From: Ferrovibrio sp965278975
GTDB taxonomy: Bacteria > Pseudomonadota > Alphaproteobacteria > Ferrovibrionales > Ferrovibrionaceae
Length of the DNA stretch: 64,000 bases
Assembly: GCF_965278975.1 (NCBI RefSeq)
Contig: NZ_OZ257126.1
Span: 3,968,001 to 4,032,000 of the forward strand
Direction of reading: 5' to 3'
The notes beneath the pieces are model-generated. The model ran no database searches. It was not told where the DNA came from and saw only the letters and a program-made list of their open reading frames with translations. The translations under genes and the position numbers were made by a program. How positions within the stretch are numbered: the first letter of the stretch is position 1; each line of letters opens with the position of its first letter. Below are positions 49,577 to 58,194 of the stretch, in pieces.

Positions 49577-50173
49577 TTACTGGACGGCGCTGCTATCCGC
49601 CACCACAGTGGCGAAACGGTCATTCAGTGCTGCCATGGTGGCGCGATGCACCATATCAGCGGTCTGCACACCGCCGAGCGGATCCGGCAGGTCGCGGGTG
49701 GCGCAGGCATTGGCCACCACGCCGACGCGGAAGCCATTATCCACCGCCGACCGCACCGTGGCGGAAATGCACATATGGGTGGCGAAGCCGCCAACCACGA
49801 TTTCCTTGCGGCCCAGGCCGGTCAGCACATCCTTCAGGTTCGTGTTGGCGAAACCGTTCGGCAATCCCTTGGTGATCGCGGTCTCACCAGCCACCGGCTC
49901 CAAGCCAGGAATGAACTGGCCGCCCGGCCCGTCGAGATCGAAGGCGCCGCCCGGTTTGCCCTGATGGCGCACATGCACCACCGGCGCACCGGCCTTGCGC
50001 GCGGCAGCGATCAGCAGCTTCAGCTCGGCCACGGCGGCATCGATACCGACCAGCGGCAGCTTGCCGATGGTGTATTCCTGCTGATGATCGATCAGCACCA
50101 GGGCAGAAGCCGCCCAGGTCAGCGGCAGCTTCGGCGCACCGGCCATTTCAAGCAGGGTCTTGGGCATGGTCAT
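49577..50173 (-). CDS. Cysteine hydrolase, isochorismatase family
   Basis: Alpha/beta hydrolase of the isochorismatase-like superfamily (nicotinamidases, carbamoyl hydrolases and related enzymes). The 198-residue protein has the catalytic Asp in ALVLIDHQQEY near residue 28, a Lys candidate in ITKGLPNGFANTNL near residue 105, and the nucleophile Cys in VVGGFATHMCISATVRSA near residue 134. The cis-peptide Gly-Phe-Ala-Thr segment is conserved. It is transcribed divergently from a LysR regulator gene 79 bases away, which suggests that the regulator controls it. The downstream histidine phosphatase gene is co-transcribed. The substrate is not predictable from the motifs. Confidence 0.9.
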   Translation of the reverse strand: MTMPKTLLEMAGAPKLPLTWAASALVLIDHQQEYTIGKLPLVGIDAAVAELKLLIAAARKAGAPVVHVRHQGKPGGAFDLDGPGGQFIPGLEPVAGETAITKGLPNGFANTNLKDVLTGLGRKEIVVGGFATHMCISATVRSAVDNGFRVGVVANACATRDLPDPLGGVQTADMVHRATMAALNDRFATVVADSSAVQ

Positions 50174-50212
50174 CGAACTGATTCCTTTGCAAACAACGAT
50201 GCCCGGAGCCTA

Positions 50213-50234
50213 ATTGGTCGATTTGCGAACCGAT
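50213..50234. promoter_or_regulatory. Candidate operator between divergent hydrolase and LysR genes
   Basis: Imperfect dyad ATTGGTCG and CGAACCGAT (one mismatch in the ATTGGT/ACCGAT arms) in the 79-base divergent intergenic region, a typical place for LysR binding. A second small dyad ATAG-TCG-CTAT follows. Prediction only. Confidence 0.35.
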
Positions 50235-50252
50235 AGTCGCTATTGTCGCGCC

Positions 50253-51140
50253 ATGCCTGTGCAAAAACGCACAAATAGCCTCGACTGGAACGATCTGCGC
50301 TACCTGCTGGAGCTTTCGCGCCAGGGCAGCCTGTCGGGTGCGGCGCGCGCTCTTGGCGTCAATCACGCCACGGTGGGTCGGCGGCTAGCGGCTCTGGAGC
50401 AGCAACTCGGTGCCGCCCTCACCGAACGTGCCGGCCGGCAATGGCGGCTTACGGCACTGGGCCAGGAAGCCCTGGCCGCCGCCTCCCGCATTGAAGAACC
50501 CGCCTTGCAGATCGAACGCCTGGCCGCCGGGCGCCATGACAGCTTCGGCGGCCATCTGCGCCTCACCGGCACCGAGGGTGCGGCAATGCTGCTGCTGGTA
50601 CCAGCCCTGCTGGACCTGCGCCGGCGCCATCCGGGCCTGACCGTCACGCTGCTTACTGACCACAAGCCGCTGAGCCTGGCGCGGCGCGAGGCCGACCTTG
50701 CCTTGCGCTGGGCCAGACCGCGCGGCGGCGAGCTATACGCGCGCAAGCTCGGCGACGTGCCGTTCCGGCTCTATGCCAAGGATGGGGCATGGGATGGCTT
50801 CCAGACCGGCAGCCTGCCGCTGCCGACACTTGGCTATGACGAAAGCCTGGATGATCTGCCTGAGCAACGCTGGCTGCTGAAACAGCCCGACCGCTTCCGC
50901 TTCGTGCTCCGCTGCAACAGCATGCCGGTATTGCTCTCCGCCCTGCGTGCCGGACTGGGCGCCGGCCTGCTGCCGGATTTCGCTGCGCGGCAATGGCCGG
51001 ATTTGATCCCGCTGGAAAAGGCCCCGGCCTTGAGCCGCGAACTCTGGCTGGTGCGGCACAAGGATACGCGCCAAGCCCCGCGCCTGCGCGCCGCCGCCGA
51101 TGCTATTGCGGAAAGCGTGACGCGGCTGCTCAAGTCCTGA
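50253..51140 (+). CDS. LysR-family transcriptional regulator
   Basis: DNA-binding regulator with an N-terminal winged helix. The 295-residue protein begins with the helix-turn-helix region NDLRYLLELSRQGSLSGAAR and ALGVNHATVGRRLAALEQQL (about 10-55), then GAALTERAGRQWRLTALGQE. A helical linker and a substrate-binding domain (about 90-290) with READLALRWARPRGGELY follow. The motif order fits the subgroup acting on neighbouring catabolic genes. It is divergent from the cysteine hydrolase gene, so autoregulation and control of hydrolase-phosphatase is the likely arrangement. The inducer is unknown. The Met at 50253 is chosen because the domain starts shortly after it and an upstream extension would reach into the operator. 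Confidence 0.92.
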   Translation: MPVQKRTNSLDWNDLRYLLELSRQGSLSGAARALGVNHATVGRRLAALEQQLGAALTERAGRQWRLTALGQEALAAASRIEEPALQIERLAAGRHDSFGGHLRLTGTEGAAMLLLVPALLDLRRRHPGLTVTLLTDHKPLSLARREADLALRWARPRGGELYARKLGDVPFRLYAKDGAWDGFQTGSLPLPTLGYDESLDDLPEQRWLLKQPDRFRFVLRCNSMPVLLSALRAGLGAGLLPDFAARQWPDLIPLEKAPALSRELWLVRHKDTRQAPRLRAAADAIAESVTRLLKS

Positions 51141-51160
51141 GTGTCAATGGCTTGCAGCCT

Positions 51161-51988
51161 TCAAGCTTGTTTCCGAATTCGTATCCTGTAGTACCAATAT
51201 GCATAGAGGGCTATTCGTCTCCACCCTACTCCCGAGATCGCGCCCAAGAAGCCGGCTAGAAACAGGACCCTCGGCAGCACAGTTTGCGACCGATCATCAT
51301 AGTATCCCCCCGTTAGAGCGATACCATCATAAACAATGATGAACAGACACGCCGCCGACAGCAGTATCAATAACAGTATCAATCCATATGCCCGCCACGG
51401 GCTGATTCCAGTCATCTTAAGCTGAATGCTCTTTCGCTCTTCTGCGGTTTTCCAGAAGATTGGAATACATGGCATGAAAATCATAAGCAGCACGAACAAA
51501 GGAATGCTGCATTTGAGGAAAAACCCTGCCTCATCGCTGATCTTGCTGTATCGCATGAGGTAGTCAATTTTTTGGTAGGATGGCAGGATGTGCGATACCT
51601 GTTTGAAGAAATGCTGCATGGCCTCGGGTTGAACCCCCGAAACAAAAAAGACCAGATACAAGAACATTGCGGCAAGGATCGAGAGCAGAATTGGTGCTAA
51701 GAAAAACGCATCGGCTTCGTCCAAATCACCAAAAGCTTCGTCGTAATAGAAATTCACGCAACCAGTGAAGAAGACAATTGGAACCCTTCCGGCTCGCAGC
51801 AGATGCCAGCACAAACACCATCCTGTCGTAGTGCCCCAACAGCCTCCGGTGAACCCGCCAACCCAGAGGCCCAACAGCCCCCCCGCCACACTAAAGACCA
51901 GATAGCCCGTTATCCGATATCGGACGACCAGTAAGTGTATTTGACCAATGACTTTTGCCAAAAGTGATTTCCGAGGCAAATCTTGCAT
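51161..51988 (-). CDS. Orphan multi-pass membrane protein in AT-richer DNA
   Basis: No family was recognised. The 275-residue protein has about six hydrophobic segments: near residues 27-45 (YLVFSVAGGLLGLWVGG), 48-78, 96-117, 160-178, 205-227 and 237-256. The loops contain charged stretches such as FGDLDEADAFF and KTAEERKSIQLKM. It ends in an Arg/Lys-rich tail (WYYRIRIRKQA). Base composition is clearly more AT-rich than its neighbours and codon choice is less GC-biased, which suggests recent transfer. No mobile gene, tRNA or long repeat flanks it. It is convergent with the LysR gene and upstream of the DUF3422 gene. Confidence 0.75.
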   Translation of the reverse strand: MQDLPRKSLLAKVIGQIHLLVVRYRITGYLVFSVAGGLLGLWVGGFTGGCWGTTTGWCLCWHLLRAGRVPIVFFTGCVNFYYDEAFGDLDEADAFFLAPILLSILAAMFLYLVFFVSGVQPEAMQHFFKQVSHILPSYQKIDYLMRYSKISDEAGFFLKCSIPLFVLLMIFMPCIPIFWKTAEERKSIQLKMTGISPWRAYGLILLLILLSAACLFIIVYDGIALTGGYYDDRSQTVLPRVLFLAGFLGAISGVGWRRIALYAYWYYRIRIRKQA

Positions 51989-52057
51989 GTGCAGTATTCC
52001 GTCCTGAAATATGAAGCAGCATCAAAAAAACATTGTAATTACTTGGATACATAACCT

Positions 52058-53368
52058 TTAGTGCAGGCCGTCCTTCTGCAGGCTGCGGCGCAGACGGCGC
52101 AGGCCGAGCCAGACTGTGCCGGCAATGACCGGAATGGCAACGCCGATGGCGATTTCCTTGTTCACCGGCACACCCATCGCATACAGCGCCTGGGCGGCAT
52201 AGCCGACCAGGCCGACGGCGTAATAGGTGATCGCCGCCACCGACAGGCCTTCGACGGTTTCCTGCAGGCGCAATTGCAGTTTCAGGCGGCGGTTCATGGA
52301 ATCGAGCTGTGCCACGTTCTGGCGCTCCAGGGCCACATCAACGCGGGTGCGCAGCAGGTTGGCCATGCGCGTGGCGCGGCGTGACAGGCCCTCGATACGC
52401 TCGGCCATGGTCTCGCAGGTGCGCATCGCCGGGCTGAGACGCCGCTCCATGAACTCGCCCAGCGTCGGCAGGCCCTCAATGCGTTCCTCGCGCAATTCCT
52501 CGATGCGGCGCGATACCAACGCGTGATAGGCACGCGCGGCGCCGAAGCGGAACGGCGTGTCTACTGCCAAGGTCTCGACCTCGGCCGCCGCGCCGGCAAT
52601 CTCGCGCAGCAGAGTCTGCTCGCTTTCATGGTGGTCCACGTCCACCATGCGGCTGGCGAGTTTGCCCAGGCCCTGCTCCAGCGCGGTGATGCGGGGTGCC
52701 ACCTTCTGCGCCAGCGGCAAGGCCAGCAAAGCCATCATGCGGTAGCTCTCGATATCCAGCAGCCGCAGCACCAGGCGGCCACGCTGTGCATCGGTCAGGC
52801 CGTGGTCATGGATCAGCAGGGTGGTCTTGCCCTGGCGCAGCTTGAAATCGGTCCACACATCGGCACGGCCCGAGACCGCGCGCGACGCGACCAGGGCGTT
52901 ATCGTCAAACAGCCGCGCCAGCAGGGCGGTATCAGGCGCCGCCTCGCCTGGCGCCAGGATCACCAGATCGGAGGCCGCGATCAACTCGCCCGGCAGGCCG
53001 GCAATCCAGGCCTGCAAGGCCGGCGGCAGGTCGGGTGCCGCCTCCACCGATGAGCCGGCGGCACGCGGCAGATAAAGCGTATAGGTGGTGAATTCAGTGC
53101 GGCGCTCCTGGATCGCCACATAAGGGCCGAGCGCCAGCACCGCATGCTTGGCAATGGTCTCGGCTGCTTCCGCGCCTTGCGCCAGCGCCAGGCTGCGGAG
53201 CGGATCGCCCGTCAGATTGGCCGCGCCGAACAGGACGAAATTGAGCACCCGGGCGGGCGCGGCCAGCGGCACCGGCGGCCGCGCATGCAGCTCATCCACC
53301 AGCGCCTGGCGCAGCGGATGGATAGTGGCCGGCATGGCGCCGGCGCTGCTGCTGCCTATTCCAGCCAT
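52058..53368 (-). CDS. DUF3422 family membrane-anchored protein
   Basis: Conserved alphaproteobacterial and betaproteobacterial family of unknown role. The 436-residue protein begins with the family's HPLRQALVDELHARPPVPL near residue 17 and contains VNFVLFGA-like and long helical stretches (about 240-380). A hydrophobic C-terminal pair is LSVAAITYYAVGLVGYAAQA near residue 378 and IAIGVAIPVIAGTVWLGLR near residue 408, then a basic tail. The helices suggest a coiled-coil cytoplasmic domain tethered to the membrane. Starts at 53368 and 53335 are both possible; the first overlaps the rluC end by 13 bases and has GAGGA 13 bases ahead, the second has no site. Confidence 0.88.
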   Translation of the reverse strand: MAGIGSSSAGAMPATIHPLRQALVDELHARPPVPLAAPARVLNFVLFGAANLTGDPLRSLALAQGAEAAETIAKHAVLALGPYVAIQERRTEFTTYTLYLPRAAGSSVEAAPDLPPALQAWIAGLPGELIAASDLVILAPGEAAPDTALLARLFDDNALVASRAVSGRADVWTDFKLRQGKTTLLIHDHGLTDAQRGRLVLRLLDIESYRMMALLALPLAQKVAPRITALEQGLGKLASRMVDVDHHESEQTLLREIAGAAAEVETLAVDTPFRFGAARAYHALVSRRIEELREERIEGLPTLGEFMERRLSPAMRTCETMAERIEGLSRRATRMANLLRTRVDVALERQNVAQLDSMNRRLKLQLRLQETVEGLSVAAITYYAVGLVGYAAQALYAMGVPVNKEIAIGVAIPVIAGTVWLGLRRLRRSLQKDGLH

Positions 53369-54339
53369 AGATCGGCGTCGTCCTCTTCTGGATCGAAACC
53401 AAGAAACTCCCAGGAAGCAAGCATATGCGGCGGCATCGGCGCGCGCACCTGGAAGATATCGCCATCTGGATGCTGCAGCCGCAGCGCGCGGGCATGCAGG
53501 TGCAGCTTGCGGCTGATGCCGCCGGTAAGCTGCTTCTCGGCATCGCCATACTTGCCGTCGCCGGCAATCGGCGTGTTAATGAAAGCGGCATGGACGCGGA
53601 GCTGATGCGTGCGGCCGGTGACCGGCGCCATCGCCAGCCAGGCGGCACGGCGACCGGCGGTGGCGACGGTGCGGTAGAGCGTCACCGCCGACTTGCCAGC
53701 CTCTGGATCACCAGCCATGCGCTCGCCCAGGGGGCCGGGCAGCTTGGCCAGCGGCATGTCGATCTTGCCCTGGCGCGGGGTGGGCACGCCGGTAACCAGC
53801 GCCCAATAGAGCTTATGCGCCTCGCGCTTGCGCAACGCAGCCGTGAGCTTGGCAGCGGCCTTGGCGGTCCGCGCCAGCACCAGCACGCCGGAAGTATCCT
53901 TGTCCAGGCGATGCACCAGGCGCGGCCGCTCGGCGGCCTCGAAACGCAGGTAATCCAGCAGGCCGTCGAGATGTTCGTTCAGGCCGGTGCCGCCCTGGGT
54001 GGCGAGGCCCGGCGGCTTATTCAGCACGATCACCGCATCGTCCTTGTGCAGCACGGCGGCCTGCAAGGCCTCGATCCGCTCTGGATCGATCTTCAGGATG
54101 CGTGGCGCCGGCGGGGCATCGGCGGCCGGCGGCTCGCCCAGCGGCGGGATGCGCAGCGTCTGGCCGGCTTCCAGCCTTGTCGCTGCCTTGGCGCGGCCAC
54201 CATTGACGCGGACCTGGCCGGTACGCAGCAGCTTCTCCAGCTTGCCATGGCCGACCCAGGGGTAATGGCGCTTGAACCAGCGGTCGAGCCGCAGGTCGGC
54301 CTCGTCGTCGGCGACGACGCGGGTGATGATCTGATTCAT
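53356..54339 (-). CDS. rluC: RluA-family pseudouridine synthase (RluC-like)
   Basis: Converts specific uridines of 23S rRNA to pseudouridine. The 327-residue protein has an N-terminal S4 RNA-binding domain (about 14-75) with KLEKLLRTGQVRVNGGRAKA. The catalytic domain carries RPRLVHRLDKDTSGVLVLAR near residue 140 with the catalytic Asp, and a late GRTHQLRVHAAFINTPI segment near residue 245. The C-terminal DGDIFQVRAPMPPHML segment also fits. It lies 13 bases downstream of the unknown gene at 54353 and overlaps DUF3422. In many Alphaproteobacteria this gene follows rarA, as it nearly does here; RluC or RluD target preference cannot be decided from sequence. Confidence 0.93.
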   Translation of the reverse strand: MNQIITRVVADDEADLRLDRWFKRHYPWVGHGKLEKLLRTGQVRVNGGRAKAATRLEAGQTLRIPPLGEPPAADAPPAPRILKIDPERIEALQAAVLHKDDAVIVLNKPPGLATQGGTGLNEHLDGLLDYLRFEAAERPRLVHRLDKDTSGVLVLARTAKAAAKLTAALRKREAHKLYWALVTGVPTPRQGKIDMPLAKLPGPLGERMAGDPEAGKSAVTLYRTVATAGRRAAWLAMAPVTGRTHQLRVHAAFINTPIAGDGKYGDAEKQLTGGISRKLHLHARALRLQHPDGDIFQVRAPMPPHMLASWEFLGFDPEEDDADLWLE

Positions 54340-54352
54340 GGATTTAATCCGT

Positions 54353-54757
54353 TCAGCGCCAGACGCGGCGCACGGTATCGACGGGAGCCGCCGGCTCCTG
54401 CGGCTGGGCCGTTGCCGGCATCTGCTTCTGCTCGCGGCGTTTCACGGCCTGCTCCTCCAGCCATTCCAGGCGGCGCTGCTCGTGACCCTCTACCGATTGG
54501 ACTTCGAGTTCGCATTCCTGGCCGGCCTGGAAAAGGATCTGCTTGTTGAGCTTGGAGTACCGCGACAGCTTCTCGATGAAGCATTCCTCGCGCGAGGGAA
54601 TGACGCCGGGCTGATAGAACGGCTTTTCATCATCCTTCACGATGGACATGCCGATATACCCCGAGAGCACTGCAAACAGCAACACGGCACCAAGGCCGGT
54701 CAGCAGGCGCGTGACGGGGGAATTCTTGTCTGGCAGCAGATTGGCAAGCTGGGCCAT
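54353..54757 (-). CDS. Small single-pass membrane protein, unknown function
   Basis: No family was recognised. The 134-residue protein has an N-terminal segment MAQLANLLPDKNSPVTRLLT, one membrane helix GLGAVLLFAVLSGYIGMSIV (about 21-40) and then a soluble part. The soluble part contains two Cys residues (SREECFIEKLSRY and AGQECELEVQSVEG) and a charged helix RRLEWLEEQAVKRREQKQ. It ends in a Pro/Gln-rich tail. It sits between rarA and rluC, the position where crcB often occurs in related genomes, but shows no CrcB features. It is probably co-transcribed with rluC, 13 bases downstream. Confidence 0.75.
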   Translation of the reverse strand: MAQLANLLPDKNSPVTRLLTGLGAVLLFAVLSGYIGMSIVKDDEKPFYQPGVIPSREECFIEKLSRYSKLNKQILFQAGQECELEVQSVEGHEQRRLEWLEEQAVKRREQKQMPATAQPQEPAAPVDTVRRVWR

Positions 54758-54839
54758 GATGGCGCACCCTATCTCCCTAGCCTTACCAAATAGTTAGGAA
54801 GAATTTGGCGGAAGTCATCCCCGGCCTGGGAAAAATCCC

Positions 54840-56150
54840 CTAGGCGTCGCCCTCACCCTGCCGCTTGGCACGCAATTTCTGCCAATATTCCAATCGCTTA
54901 ATGATATCCCGCTCAAACCCGCGCTCCACCGGGCGGTAGAGTTGCTGGCGCTCCATGTCATCGGGGAAGTAGTTCTGGCCGGAAAACCCGTCCTCGGCAT
55001 CGTGGTCATAGGCATAGCCGCTGCCATAGCCGAGCTGCTTCATCATCTTGGTCGGTGCATTCAGGATATGCATCGGCGGCATCAGCGAGCCATGCTCCTT
55101 GGCGGCCCGTTTGGCGGCACTCTCGGCCTTGTAGACCGCATTCGATTTCGGCGCCGTGGCAAGGTAGACCACGGTCTGCACCAGGCCGATCTCGCCTTCC
55201 GGGCTGCCGAGGAAGTCGTAAAGCTCCTTCGCCGCCATCGCCTGCAGCAAGGCATTGGGGTCGGCCATGCCGATATCCTCGGCGGCGAAACGCGCCAGCC
55301 GGCGCATGATGTAGAGCGGCTCCTCGCCGCCGATCAGCATGCGCGCCAGCCAGTAGAGCGCGGCATCAACATCGGAGCCGCGCAGCGACTTATGCAGCGC
55401 GCTGATCAGGTTGTAATGCTCTTCCTGGCTCTTGTCGTAGAGCGGCGCACGGCGTTGCAGCAGGGTTGCCAGACGTGCCGGATCAAGGTCGCCGCCGGTG
55501 CTCAGGCTGAACACCTGCTCGGCCATGTTGAGCAGGTAGCGGCCATCGCCATCGGCCATGGCGCGGAGCGCCGCCCGTGCCTCGGGCGTCAGCGGCAGCG
55601 GCTTGTCCTCAATGGCTTCGGCACGCGTAAGCAGAGCGTCCAGCGCCGCATCGTCCAGGCGATGCAGCACCAGTACGCTGGCGCGCGACAGCAAGGCGCC
55701 GTTCAAGGCGAAGCTGGGATTCTCCGTGGTGGCGCCCACCAGCACCACGGTGCCATCCTCCACGAATGGCAGGAAGCCATCCTGCTGCGCCCGGTTGAAG
55801 CGGTGGATTTCATCCACGAACAGCAAAGTGCGCTGGCCCTGCTCACGCCGCGCCCGGGCGGCATCGAATGCCTTGCGCAGATCGGCAACACCGGAGAACA
55901 CCGCCGAGAGTGGCGCGAAGTAAAGCCCTGTCGCTTCCGCCAGCAGCCGCGCGATCGAGGTCTTGCCGGTACCCGGCGGCCCCCACAGGATCAGGCTGGA
56001 CAGCTTCTTCGCCGCCACCATGCGGGCCAGTGGTCCCTCGCCCTGCAACAGATGATCCTGGCCGATCACCTCGTCCAGCGTCTTGGGCCGCAGCCGGTCG
56101 GCCAGCGGCCCCGCCGGCTCCAGTCCCGCCTGCTGGAACAGATTGCTCAA
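54840..56150 (-). CDS. rarA: Replication-associated recombination protein RarA (MgsA)
   Basis: Clamp-loader-like AAA+ ATPase that acts at stalled replication forks. The 436-residue protein begins SNLFQQAGLEPAGPLADRLR and has Walker A LWGPPGTGKTS near residue 54 and Walker B LFVDEIHRFNRAQQD near residue 113. Sensor 1 lies in VLVGATTENPSFAL and the C-terminal part holds AALYWLARMLIGGEEPLYI and RRLARFAAEDIGMADPNAL. A TTG start at 56150 is chosen: it overlaps the protease TGA as TTGA, matches the family start, and avoids an 18-residue in-frame extension lying inside the protease gene. The pair is translationally coupled. Confidence 0.95.
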   Translation of the reverse strand: MSNLFQQAGLEPAGPLADRLRPKTLDEVIGQDHLLQGEGPLARMVAAKKLSSLILWGPPGTGKTSIARLLAEATGLYFAPLSAVFSGVADLRKAFDAARARREQGQRTLLFVDEIHRFNRAQQDGFLPFVEDGTVVLVGATTENPSFALNGALLSRASVLVLHRLDDAALDALLTRAEAIEDKPLPLTPEARAALRAMADGDGRYLLNMAEQVFSLSTGGDLDPARLATLLQRRAPLYDKSQEEHYNLISALHKSLRGSDVDAALYWLARMLIGGEEPLYIMRRLARFAAEDIGMADPNALLQAMAAKELYDFLGSPEGEIGLVQTVVYLATAPKSNAVYKAESAAKRAAKEHGSLMPPMHILNAPTKMMKQLGYGSGYAYDHDAEDGFSGQNYFPDDMERQQLYRPVERGFERDIIKRLEYWQKLRAKRQGEGDA

Positions 56151-57580
56151 GCGCGGACCTGAAGCTGCAACAGCTGGTCGCCGCGCTTCAGCACCAGCAG
56201 CCATTGCTGCGGGCTGTTGCGCAGGGCGCGCTGCAAGCCGGCGACATCCTTGATGTCGTCGTTGTTCACCTTCACCACCACATCGCCCGGCCGCAGCCGG
56301 ATGCGGTTGGCCGGCGAGCCGCCTGCCAGGTTCAACACGATAACGCCGCTGGTCAGGGCATCGAAGCCAATCTCCTCGGCGAAGGCCGGCGAAAGATTGC
56401 CGACAGTGGCGCCGGCAAGCGGATGGTTGCCGCCAAGCTGGGTCAGTTCGCGCGGTGGCGTTTCCGGCGCCTCGGTCAGCGAAATGGTCAGGCTGCGCAG
56501 GCGGCCCTGGCGCAGGATATCCAGTGTCGCGGTTTCACCCAGCTTGCGCGTGGCGATGCGGAATTTCAGCGCGCGCGGATCGTTCACCTCGCGGCCATCC
56601 ACCTTCAGCACCACATCGCCGGTGCGCAGACCGGCACGGTCGGCGGGGCCGCCGGGGAAGGTCTGCCCCACCAGCACACCGTTCGGCCGTTCCATGCCGA
56701 GGCCCTGCGCCGCCTCCGAAGTCACCGGCGTGGCATTGGCGCCGAACCATGGGCGGCGGATGCCCTTGCCGGAAAGCGCGCTGGCAACAGTGGCTGCGAC
56801 GAGGTTGGATGGAATGGCAAAGCCGATGCCGACGCTGCCGCCGGTCTTGGAAAAGATCGCGGTGTTGATGCCGGCAAGGCGGCCATCCATGGTCACCAGC
56901 GCGCCACCGGAATTGCCGGGATTGATTGCAGCGTCCGTCTGGATGAAGGATTGCGCATCGGCATCGCCCACATCAGTGCGGCCCAAAGCCGAGACGATGC
57001 CCTGCGTCACGGTCTGGCCAACACCGAAGGGATTGCCGATGGCCAGCACCAGTTCGCCGACCTGCAGGTCGTCAGAGTCACGGAACTCAAGCGCGGGCAG
57101 CACCTCGCCGCGGGTCTCGATACGCAGGATCGCCAGATCGGTCTTGGGATCGGCGGCAATCACCTTGGCTTCGAACTCACGGCGGTCGGCCAGCGCCACC
57201 ACGATCTCGGTGGCGCCATCGATGACGTGATTGTTGGTGACGATGACGCCATCGGCTTCCACGATCACACCGGAGCCGAGCGACTGCGCCACGCGCTCGC
57301 GCGGGATGCCGAACATCTGCTGGTCGCCGAAGAAGCGGCGGAAGATCGGATCATCGAGCAGCGGCGACCGCTGCACCACGCGCTCCACCTTGCGGGTGTA
57401 GACATTCACCACCGCCGGCGCCACCTGGCGCACCAGCGGCGCGAAGGAAAGCTGGATCTCGGTGCGGCTTTGCGGCACGCGCTGTGCGGGCATTGCCGCC
57501 TGGGCGAAAACCGCCCCCGCACTCAGCAACAGGGCCAGGGCAGAGAGCAGAAAAGCGGAGAGCGGGGAACGTTTGGTCAT
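56147..57580 (-). CDS. degQ: DegP/DegQ-type (Do family) periplasmic serine protease
   Basis: Periplasmic protein-quality protease. The 477-residue protein has a signal peptide (SPLSAFLLSALALLLSAGAV, cleavage near residue 28). The trypsin-like domain (about 70-280) has the triad His in VTNNHVIDGATEI, Asp in DPKTDLAILRIET and Ser in NPGNSGGALVTMDG. Two PDZ domains follow (about 290-375 and 385-470). The LGSGVIVEADGVIVTNNHV segment is typical. The ATG at 57580 begins the signal peptide. The mature linker includes RRFFGDQQMFG, the short LA-loop region of DegQ-type proteins. It is transcribed with rarA; no ribosome site upstream is strong. Confidence 0.95.
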   Translation of the reverse strand: MTKRSPLSAFLLSALALLLSAGAVFAQAAMPAQRVPQSRTEIQLSFAPLVRQVAPAVVNVYTRKVERVVQRSPLLDDPIFRRFFGDQQMFGIPRERVAQSLGSGVIVEADGVIVTNNHVIDGATEIVVALADRREFEAKVIAADPKTDLAILRIETRGEVLPALEFRDSDDLQVGELVLAIGNPFGVGQTVTQGIVSALGRTDVGDADAQSFIQTDAAINPGNSGGALVTMDGRLAGINTAIFSKTGGSVGIGFAIPSNLVAATVASALSGKGIRRPWFGANATPVTSEAAQGLGMERPNGVLVGQTFPGGPADRAGLRTGDVVLKVDGREVNDPRALKFRIATRKLGETATLDILRQGRLRSLTISLTEAPETPPRELTQLGGNHPLAGATVGNLSPAFAEEIGFDALTSGVIVLNLAGGSPANRIRLRPGDVVVKVNNDDIKDVAGLQRALRNSPQQWLLVLKRGDQLLQLQVRA

Positions 57581-57688
57581 GACGGATGATAAGGAGCCGT
57601 TGGTGAAAAATTCAAGCCGGGCCCGGCTAGACAAAAAACAGCCGTCCGCCCGGTTTACCGCGACCTCTGCTTGGCTATGCTAGGGGTA

Positions 57689-58144
57689 ATGCACAACCTT
57701 CCCCTGACAAGTAACAGACTGCGGCGCCTCTTTGCCTACTGGCAAGAAACCGCCGGCACCCTGCCCTATCCCAGCCGCGCCGATATCGATCCGACCGGGA
57801 TGACCTTCATCCTTGGCGACCTGATCCTGATGGATGTGCTGGCACAGCCGGGTGGCGGATCGCGTTACCGTTACCGGCTATATGGCTCCAATGTGGTGCA
57901 GCGCCAGGGCTTCGATCTTACCGGGCAGTTCCTCGACCTGCATCCGTGGCCGGAATTCGCCGCCGAGATCATCCCCTGCTATGACCGCGTGGTGGCCGGC
58001 GGCCAGCCGGAAATCTTCACCCGCGAGCAGGCGCTGAATGGCCGCTCATTCCGCCACCAGTCGCTGCTGCTGCCACTGGGCCAGGATGGCGCCGTCACCA
58101 TGCTGCTGATCGGCGTCGCCTTCGAGGCGATCCAGCAACTATAA
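57689..58144 (+). CDS. PAS_5 domain protein (PF07310-like)
   Basis: Small sensory-type protein of the alphaproteobacterial PAS_5 family; function unknown. The 151-residue protein contains the family path NRLRRLFAYWQETAGTLPYP, RADIDPTGMTFILGDLILMD, RYRYRLYGSNVVQRQGFDL and TGQFLDLHPWPEFAAEII. The REQALNGRSFRHQSLLLPLG segment follows. The fold is that of a stand-alone ligand-binding PAS domain without output domain. Possible starts are ATG at 57689, ATG at 57677 and TTG at 57671; the first is used, but its AGGGG is only two or three bases ahead. The gene is convergent with rplQ across a bidirectional terminator and divergent from the protease gene. Confidence 0.88.
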   Translation: MHNLPLTSNRLRRLFAYWQETAGTLPYPSRADIDPTGMTFILGDLILMDVLAQPGGGSRYRYRLYGSNVVQRQGFDLTGQFLDLHPWPEFAAEIIPCYDRVVAGGQPEIFTREQALNGRSFRHQSLLLPLGQDGAVTMLLIGVAFEAIQQL

Positions 58145-58146
58145 AA

Positions 58147-58171
58147 AAGGCCGGCGCAGAACGCCGGCCTT
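58147..58171. terminator. Bidirectional rho-independent terminator
   Basis: Ten-base stem AAGGCCGGCG/CGCCGGCCTT with a five-base loop, flanked by an A run on the left (58143-58148) and a T run on the right (58170-58173). It lies between the convergent PAS_5 and rplQ genes and can end transcripts from both sides. Confidence 0.9.
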
Positions 58172-58194
58172 TTCGAAGTCTATTGCCTTGAGGC

